Positions 5,792-9,384 of a stretch of DNA of 9,384 nucleotides are shown in pieces (the first letter of the stretch is position 1; every line of letters starts with the position of its first letter). The stretch covers positions 1 to 9,384 of the forward strand of contig JABSPP010000042.1 of NCBI GenBank assembly GCA_013214275.1. The letters are read 5' to 3'. A model generated the notes under the pieces. That model saw nothing but the letters and a program-made list of their open reading frames with translations, made no database searches and was not told where the DNA came from. The DNA is from Flavobacteriaceae bacterium (GTDB lineage Bacteria; Bacteroidota; Bacteroidia; Flavobacteriales; Flavobacteriaceae). The position numbers were made by a program, and so were the translations under genes.

Positions 5792-6955
5792 ATGAGTGAT
5801 CAACAATTAGGGATTAACACCGTTTGCGTGCATACGGGAGAGGTGACGGATACACAATTTAAAGGGGCTGTTTCTCCGGTTTTTATGGCGATTTCGTATG
5901 CTTTTGACGGGGTAGATGTGAAACGTTATCCTAGATATTTTAACACCCCCAATCAGGAGGCACTAAACAAAAAAATTGCTGCTCTTGAACATACGGAAGA
6001 TGCGCTAATATTTAGTTCTGGAATGGCAGCGATTAGCTCTGCGTTGATGGCTTTTTTAAAAAAGGGAGATCATGTGATCTTACAACAGGTGATTTATGGA
6101 GGGACTTACAATTTTGTGGCTAGAGAGTTTGAGAAATACGGTATTGAATATTCTTATACTGAGAGTAGTGTCATTGACGATTTTAAGGTGTTGATACGAC
6201 CTCACACAAAAATTATTTATATTGAAACTCCTTCTAATCCTTTGTTGGGTATTACGGACATTAGTGCCGTAGTGAAGCTAGCAAAAGATCACGGTATAAT
6301 GACCATGATTGATAATACTTTTGCCTCGCCTATTAATCAGACTCCTGCTGATTTTGGAATTGATGTGGTTATTCATTCGGCGACCAAATACATGGGTGGA
6401 CATTCTGATATTTCTGCTGGTGCGGTGGCTGCATCTAAAATACACATAGCTGAGATATGGGAAACTTCACGAAATTTTGGAGGAAATCTCAGCGATTTTA
6501 TGGTTTGGATGCTAGAGAGAAGCTTGAAAACTTTGAATATAAGGGTTAAAGAGCAGACCAAAAATGCGCTAGTGATTGCGAAGTATTTAGAGCGTCATAA
6601 AGATATAGATCGTGTTTATTATCCTGGACTTGCGTCGCATCCAGACCATGAATTGGCAGCAACGCAGATGAAGAGATTTGGAGCGATGATGGCTTTTGAA
6701 CTGAAAGCGGGAATTGATGCGATGGAATTTCAAAATGCGCTACAATTGATTAAACCATCGATGAGTTTGGCAGGATTGGAGAGTACTACGGTGAGTCCAG
6801 CACAAACAACTCATGCATCGCTCACCGAGAAAGAGCGTCTGGAACGAGGGATTACTCAGGGGTTGATTCGTTTTTCTACGGGGATTGAAGAGCCAAAGGA
6901 TCTAATTGCAGATATGGAACAGGCTATTAGAAGCACTAAAAAGGCGCTTGTATGA
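5792..6955 (+). CDS. Cys/Met metabolism PLP-dependent enzyme (cystathionine gamma-synthase/lyase family)
   Basis: A 387-residue fold-type I PLP enzyme of the trans-sulfuration family, acting in the cytosol on sulfur amino acids. The Schiff-base lysine is Lys199 in HSATKYMGGHSD; Asp174 in IDNTFASP would bind the pyridine nitrogen; Tyr102 in IYGGTY stacks on the ring; Tyr46 and Arg48 in YPRYFNTPN correspond to the Y-x-R residues that reach PLP of the neighbouring subunit; and SLAGLEST (about 327-334) with the late IRFSTGIE (about 362-369) binds substrate carboxylate. Length and motif order are complete. The signature NTPN replaces the more common NPT. Cystathionine gamma-synthase, beta-lyase and methionine gamma-lyase share these motifs and are not separable by eye, so no gene symbol is given. 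Its stop overlaps the bshB1 start (ATGA). Confidence 0.88.
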   Translation: MSDQQLGINTVCVHTGEVTDTQFKGAVSPVFMAISYAFDGVDVKRYPRYFNTPNQEALNKKIAALEHTEDALIFSSGMAAISSALMAFLKKGDHVILQQVIYGGTYNFVAREFEKYGIEYSYTESSVIDDFKVLIRPHTKIIYIETPSNPLLGITDISAVVKLAKDHGIMTMIDNTFASPINQTPADFGIDVVIHSATKYMGGHSDISAGAVAASKIHIAEIWETSRNFGGNLSDFMVWMLERSLKTLNIRVKEQTKNALVIAKYLERHKDIDRVYYPGLASHPDHELAATQMKRFGAMMAFELKAGIDAMEFQNALQLIKPSMSLAGLESTTVSPAQTTHASLTEKERLERGITQGLIRFSTGIEEPKDLIADMEQAIRSTKKALV

Positions 6956-7668
6956 AATTGGATATCCTTGCTTTTGGTGCGCATCCTGATGATGTGGAAT
7001 TGGGTTGTGCTGCTACCATGGCTAAAGAAATAGCTTTGGGTAAGAAGGTTGGAATTGTAGATCTAACGCAGGGAGAGCTCGGAACTCGTGGTTCTGCTGA
7101 ATTAAGAATGGAAGAGGCCGCCAAGGCTGCTGATATCTTGGGTGTTTCTGTACGAGAAAATTTAGGCTTTGCAGACGGGTTTTTTAGGAATGATAAAGTG
7201 CACCAGTTAGAGGTTGTTAAAATGCTTAGAAAATACCAACCAGAAATTGTTTTGTGCAATGCTGTTGACGATCGTCATATTGATCATGGTAAAGGGAGTC
7301 AGTTAGTTTCTGATGCTTGTTTTTTAAGTGGTTTACAAAAGATTCGGACAGAACTCCACGGGGTTGAACAGGAGCGATGGCGACCAAAACAGGTCTATCA
7401 TTACATACAATGGAAAAGTTTAACGCCTGATTTTGTAGTGGATGTAACGGGTTTTATGGAATCTAAGATTGCTGCTGTTATGGCTTACAGTTCTCAATTC
7501 TACCAACCTAATAGTACAGCACTAGAAACGCCTATATCAAGCAAAAATTTTATTGACAGCGTTCGCTATAGGGCAAGAGACCTAGGGCGTTTGATTGGTA
7601 CAGCGCATGCAGAGGGTTTTACTGTAGAGCGTTGTATCGCAGTGAATTCTCTGGAGCAGTTAAAATAA
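6952..7668 (+). CDS. bshB1: Bacillithiol biosynthesis deacetylase BshB1 (PIG-L family)
   Basis: A zinc-dependent cytosolic deacetylase that converts GlcNAc-malate to GlcN-malate, the second step in making the thiol bacillithiol. The 238 residues match the family length. The zinc-site motif AHPDD is at 10-14 (ligands His11 and Asp14, Asp13 as catalytic base), and the second motif DDRHIDHGKG is at about 106-115, with His112 as the third ligand and His109 as a catalytic helper, the same spacing as the characterised Bacillus enzyme. TQGELGTRGS (39-48) is also typical. It overlaps the upstream PLP enzyme by 4 nt, so the two are almost surely translated from one mRNA. As bacillithiol contains cysteine, pairing with a trans-sulfuration enzyme makes metabolic sense. 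bshA and bshC are not in the window. Confidence 0.94.
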   Translation: MKLDILAFGAHPDDVELGCAATMAKEIALGKKVGIVDLTQGELGTRGSAELRMEEAAKAADILGVSVRENLGFADGFFRNDKVHQLEVVKMLRKYQPEIVLCNAVDDRHIDHGKGSQLVSDACFLSGLQKIRTELHGVEQERWRPKQVYHYIQWKSLTPDFVVDVTGFMESKIAAVMAYSSQFYQPNSTALETPISSKNFIDSVRYRARDLGRLIGTAHAEGFTVERCIAVNSLEQLK

Positions 7669-7689
7669 AAGGGCGGTGATGTACTTGTA

Positions 7690-7733
7690 TAAAATATTTG
7701 ATTTACAATATTTTAGCATAATAAAAGTATTAT
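7690..7733 (+). terminator. AT-rich hairpins after bshB1
   Basis: TAAAATATT (7690-7698) pairs with AATATTTTA (7707-7715), a 9-bp AT-only stem beginning 22 nt after the bshB1 stop. ATAATA/TATTAT (7718-7723 with 7728-7733) forms a second hairpin. Neither has GC clamping or a good T-tract, so they may act in mRNA 3'-end stability rather than as strong terminators. Confidence 0.3.
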
Positions 7734-7790
7734 TGAATTAAAGCTTATCTGCGGTATAAAAATAGAAACGAATAGGGTACACTTTTGAAA

Positions 7791-7816
7791 CCTTCGTGAT
7801 TTTTGGAAGGATTTTT
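7791..7816 (+). terminator. Possible weak terminator
   Basis: CCTTC (7791-7795) and GAAGG (7806-7810) pair around a 10-nt loop and are followed by ATTTTT. The stem is short. It would serve bshB1 transcripts about 125 nt after the stop. Confidence 0.3.
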
Positions 7817-7829
7817 AGTTTAAAAACTA

Positions 7830-7872
7830 AATAACCCCATGAGATATGATTATCATAAAACTTGGGGTTATT
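7830..7872. terminator. Strong rho-independent terminator, probably bidirectional
   Basis: AATAACCCCA (7830-7839) pairs perfectly with TGGGGTTATT (7863-7872), 10 bp with four G-C pairs. On the plus strand it is followed by CTTTT; on the minus strand by TAGTTTTT. An 8-bp palindrome TTTAGTTT/AAACTAAA (7814-7831) abuts it. On the minus strand it begins 3 nt after the stop codon of the broken gene at 7876-8064, the placement expected for that gene's own terminator, and it can also stop bshB1 read-through. Confidence 0.75.
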
Positions 7873-7875
7873 CTT

Positions 7876-8064
7876 TTAGAAGAATCTTTGGTTGTGTTCG
7901 AAAAGTTCTTTTAAGAATATTGAGGCTTCATTTGCTAAAATTACCGTTAAACCAGTCTGCAAGTACAGATGTCCGTTAGTATCTGAACCATCTATACTAT
8001 CTTTGATGGATTACAATACACAAATAGTTAGATTTTTAGCTGGTATTGAAACACTCGTATGATT
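7876..8064 (-). pseudogene. Remnant of an unidentified small gene with an internal stop
   Basis: One minus-strand frame reads as 17 residues (...SVSIPAKNLTICVL), a TAA at 8011-8013, then 44 residues (SIKDSIDGSD...FEHNQRFF) to TAA at 7876-7878. Composition is protein-like on both sides of the internal stop, with purine-rich first codon positions. A single C-to-T change (CAA to TAA) would explain the break. No ATG exists in frame, and a TAA lies just upstream at 8065-8067, so the front is missing or altered. A strong terminator follows directly. It lies head-to-tail downstream of the cystatin-like gene and may once have been its operon partner. I do not recognise the family. It may be chance open frame. 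Confidence 0.4.
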
Positions 8065-8069
8065 TTAAA

Positions 8070-8345
8070 TTAAAGACTCTGTATATGCGTAACGTGAGCA
8101 GATCCTTGACCTGGCAATGGAGCATAAATACTTACGATAGCAGCACCATTTTTTGGATATAGAGTTACTGACTTTGTATTGCAAAAAAACTTATAGTTCA
8201 TTCCTGCAACTACTTGAGAAGATACTGCTACTGGCGAATATTCTACACCAAGGATAACTCTAATTGCTTGTGCAAAAGCTTCTTTTGCTTCCTTTGAAAT
8301 TTCACACGTGTAAGGAGAATAAGCTCCCAATAATTGATCTGACAT
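8070..8345 (-). CDS. Cystatin (stefin-like) cysteine-protease inhibitor homologue
   Basis: A 91-residue protein without a signal peptide, so probably cytosolic. It carries the elements with which eukaryotic cystatins wedge into papain-type proteases: a glycine near the N-terminus (Gly7 in LLGAY), the first hairpin loop QVVAG (44-48) followed by NY (50-51), and a second loop with PLPG (76-79). A helix (about 17-32) precedes the loop, and SSQVVAG-x-NY closely echoes human stefin B. Similar short bacterial proteins exist in my memory, but functional data are scarce; it might inhibit endogenous C1 peptidases or host or prey enzymes. Start at ATG 8345 places the conserved glycine correctly. It lies between gene remnants in an AT-rich region, and no clear promoter is seen. 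Family call is fairly sure; inhibition is inferred. Confidence 0.75.
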   Translation of the reverse strand: MSDQLLGAYSPYTCEISKEAKEAFAQAIRVILGVEYSPVAVSSQVVAGMNYKFFCNTKSVTLYPKNGAAIVSIYAPLPGQGSAHVTHIQSL

Positions 8346-8370
8346 AATGATTGTTTTTATGAATTGATTC

Positions 8371-8595
8371 CTACTCTATTTTATAATCGGCTTTTCGGAT
8401 TTCGCCTTTTTGTTTCATCATCGATAGCATTTACTCAATCGAGATTTTTACCTCAATGATGACACAAATTTCTGATGATACTTTGGATTTTACTAGCGTA
8501 TAAATAGGGATTTTTAAAAACCAGTATTTATACTCAATCATTTTGTTTCCAAAAAATTTGACAACTAAAACTGATGGAATTAAATTCCCGAATCA
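8371..8595 (-). pseudogene. Possible decayed small reading frame(s) upstream of the cystatin-like gene
   Basis: In one minus-strand frame there is an ATG at 8541 with 36 codons (MIEYKYWFLKIP...VKISIE) to TAA 8431-8433, then directly an in-frame ATG at 8430 with 19 codons (MLSMMKQKGEIRKADYKIE) to TAG 8371-8373. The frame is open upstream to TGA 8593-8595. Read through the central stop it looks like one continuous basic protein, which suggests a gene broken by a point mutation. Two tiny genes or chance are equally possible. No homology recognised. Confidence 0.22.
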
Positions 8596-8999
8596 TAAGA
8601 GAATGGTATGATCACTTGATATTTAATGATGATTATCTTGGTTAATAAATTGAGATAAAAAAGGATATTGTAAAGTACTAGTATTCGTTATGCTGCCAGT
8701 TTAAAAATATATTTCAACACCCTCATATTGACAGGAAGTAAACTATGGGTAGGGTATTTTTTTGATTGGTATTGTATGAATTAATTTCTGTTGAATCTTT
8801 AGATATGATTTATCATCTGCATACATTGGAAATTATGAATCTTGTTTGTATATTTGCCGCGCGTTAAACGAAACTGTTATGGGCTTTAACATCTGTGGTC
8901 TAGTTCCTTTCTGCGTTTAGCACTCATAAAGTTCTTTTTAGACAAAAATTACAGTACAAAGTGGTACTACGTTGCAATATCTAAAGAAACTAAAATACA
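8596..8999. other. AT-rich gene-free stretch
   Basis: I find no convincing gene in these roughly 400 bases. They hold small inverted repeats: TTATCT/AGATAA around 8636-8657; ACCCT/AGGGT around 8719-8757 followed by a T-run; GTTAAA/TTTAAC (8863-8868 with 8885-8890) just after the promoter at 8826-8856; and AGTAC/GTACT (8953-8957 with 8964-8968). The stretch between promoter and tRNA (about 137 nt) could be a tRNA leader or hide a small RNA, but nothing identifies one. Confidence 0.5.
8826..8856 (+). promoter_or_regulatory. Strong Bacteroidota promoter upstream of tRNA-Arg
   Basis: TTG (8826-8828) and TATATTTG (8849-8856), a full match to TAnnTTTG, are separated by 20 bp, within the normal Bacteroidota spacing. 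Transcription would start near 8863. The tRNA is the first recognised product downstream on the plus strand. Confidence 0.6.
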
Positions 9000-9073
9000 G
9001 GTCGCGTAGCTCAGCTGGATAGAGCATCTGCCTTCTAAGCAGACGGTCATAGGTTCGAATCCTATCGCGATCA
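9000..9073 (+). tRNA. tRNA-Arg (anticodon TCT)
   Basis: A complete 74-nt cloverleaf. The acceptor GGTCGCG pairs with CGCGATC (one G-T wobble at the second pair) and A73 is the discriminator. D-arm is GCTC/GAGC; the anticodon stem TCTGC/GCAGA (9027-9031 with 9039-9043) encloses loop CTTCTAA with anticodon TCT at 9034-9036, reading AGA/AGG arginine codons. T-arm is ATAGG/CCTAT around TTCGAAT. CCA is not encoded, so it must be added after transcription. A terminator follows. Confidence 0.97.
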
Positions 9074-9083
9074 CAAGATAATC

Positions 9084-9120
9084 AAGGCTTTACAGAAATG
9101 TAGAGCCTTTCTTGTTTTTT
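9084..9120 (+). terminator. Terminator of tRNA-Arg
   Basis: AAGGCT-T-TACA (9084-9094) pairs with TGTA-G-AGCCTT (9099-9109), 11 pairs including one T-G wobble, capped by a stable GAAA tetraloop and followed by a T-rich run (TCTTGTTTTTT). It starts 11 nt after the tRNA end. Confidence 0.85.
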
Positions 9121-9139
9121 ATTTGCACTCAATTTGCAC
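9121..9139 (+). repeat. ATTTGCAC direct repeat next to the tRNA terminator
   Basis: ATTTGCAC occurs at 9121-9128 and again at 9132-9139, an 11-nt period. Short repeats of this sort just past a tRNA are seen where tyrosine recombinases integrate islands. No integrase is in the window, so an attachment-site role is only a possibility. Confidence 0.35.
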
Positions 9140-9256
9140 GCGTTTATTATAGAAGTGACTTAAGAAAATAGCATAATTAAAAATTATTCTTGTTTTCTAT
9201 TTGAGGTGTCTGGAAAGAGATATATGAATTGTGATTTCTAGAATCTTAATATTATT

Positions 9257-9384
9257 TTAAGCAGATTTTCTATTTCTTTTTATACGAGATATATTTTTCA
9301 ATTTCTGTTTTTTCATAGGCAATGTAATACTATCACTTCTATGTTGTAATCCTAGAAAAAGTTCAATAATTTCTTTCCTTTGGT
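9257..9384 (-). CDS. C-terminal end of an unidentified protein (cut by window edge)
   Basis: A minus-strand frame enters from the right edge and ends at TAA 9257-9259, giving 41 residues: RKEIIELFLGLQHRSDSI followed by a strongly basic tail (KKQKLKN, RIKRNRKSA). The first part resembles an amphipathic helix; the tail could bind nucleic acid. Two bases at the edge belong to an incomplete codon. The family is not recognised. The frame is plausible because the rest of 9140-9256 has many stops, but it is too short to be certain that it is coding. Confidence 0.4.
   Translation of the reverse strand, partial: QRKEIIELFLGLQHRSDSITLPMKKQKLKNISRIKRNRKSA

Noticed and set aside
6936..7259. 107-codon minus-strand frame opposite bshB1
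   Set aside because: It is antisense to a gene with clear zinc-site motifs; its serine/proline-rich composition is a reverse-strand artefact.
7881..8062. Plus-strand open frame (about 60 codons) antisense to the gene remnant
   Set aside because: It lacks an ATG near its front, has no promoter, and starts inside the terminator region. The minus-strand reading is better supported by the terminator after its stop.
8805..8867. 20-codon plus-strand frame starting ATG ATT TAT
   Set aside because: It overlaps the strong promoter at 8826-8856 and has no similarity that I recognise.
1..9384. CRISPR array, rRNA, toxin-antitoxin pair or restriction system
   Set aside because: No regularly spaced repeats, no rRNA-like sequence and no recognisable nuclease, methylase or antitoxin motifs were seen on either strand.

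Overview
The window looks like chromosomal DNA of a low-GC member of the Bacteroidota, most likely a flavobacterium. Supporting signs are Bacteroidota-type promoters (TAnnTTTG) ahead of several genes, starts without Shine-Dalgarno sequences, a bacillithiol gene (bshB1), the DUF2520-kdsC gene pair, a DUF2147 protein with a typical '...NAQ' signal peptide, and a tRNA without an encoded CCA end. No single gene fixes the genus.

Layout, left to right. (1) 1-330: the 5' part of an IS5/IS1182-type transposase on the minus strand, cut by the window edge. (2) 3032 down to 524: a minus-strand operon of a Gfo/Idh/MocA oxidoreductase, a 3-hydroxyacyl-CoA dehydrogenase and a PagL-like outer-membrane acyloxyacyl hydrolase, read from a good promoter at 3070-3077. 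(3) 3139-3780: pcm on the plus strand, divergent from that operon. It has a TTG start and a perfect 21-bp tandem duplication across its stop codon. (4) 5465 down to 3823: a tightly overlapping minus-strand operon of a DUF2520 Rossmann protein, kdsC (Kdo-8-phosphate phosphatase) and a secreted DUF2147 protein. (5) About 5587-5695: a hairpin-rich, REP-like intergenic element. (6) 5792-7668: a trans-sulfuration PLP enzyme overlapping bshB1 by 4 nt, which suggests linked cysteine and bacillithiol metabolism.

(7) From 7669 to the end the window becomes AT-rich and gene-poor, with an accessory character. It holds a hairpin cluster and terminator, a broken minus-strand gene (7876-8064), a small intact stefin/cystatin-like gene (8345 to 8070), possible decayed short reading frames (8371-8595), a long non-coding stretch with a strong promoter, tRNA-Arg(TCT) with a terminator, a short repeat that may mark an integration site, and the C-terminal end of an unidentified minus-strand gene at the right edge.

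Functional threads: kdsC (Kdo for LPS core) and the PagL-like protein (lipid A acyl trimming) both concern LPS, although they sit in different operons. The PLP enzyme and bshB1 concern thiol metabolism. The most unusual item is the bacterial cystatin homologue with a textbook QVVAG motif, lying among gene debris next to a tRNA gene. No CRISPR array, rRNA or complete mobile element is visible.
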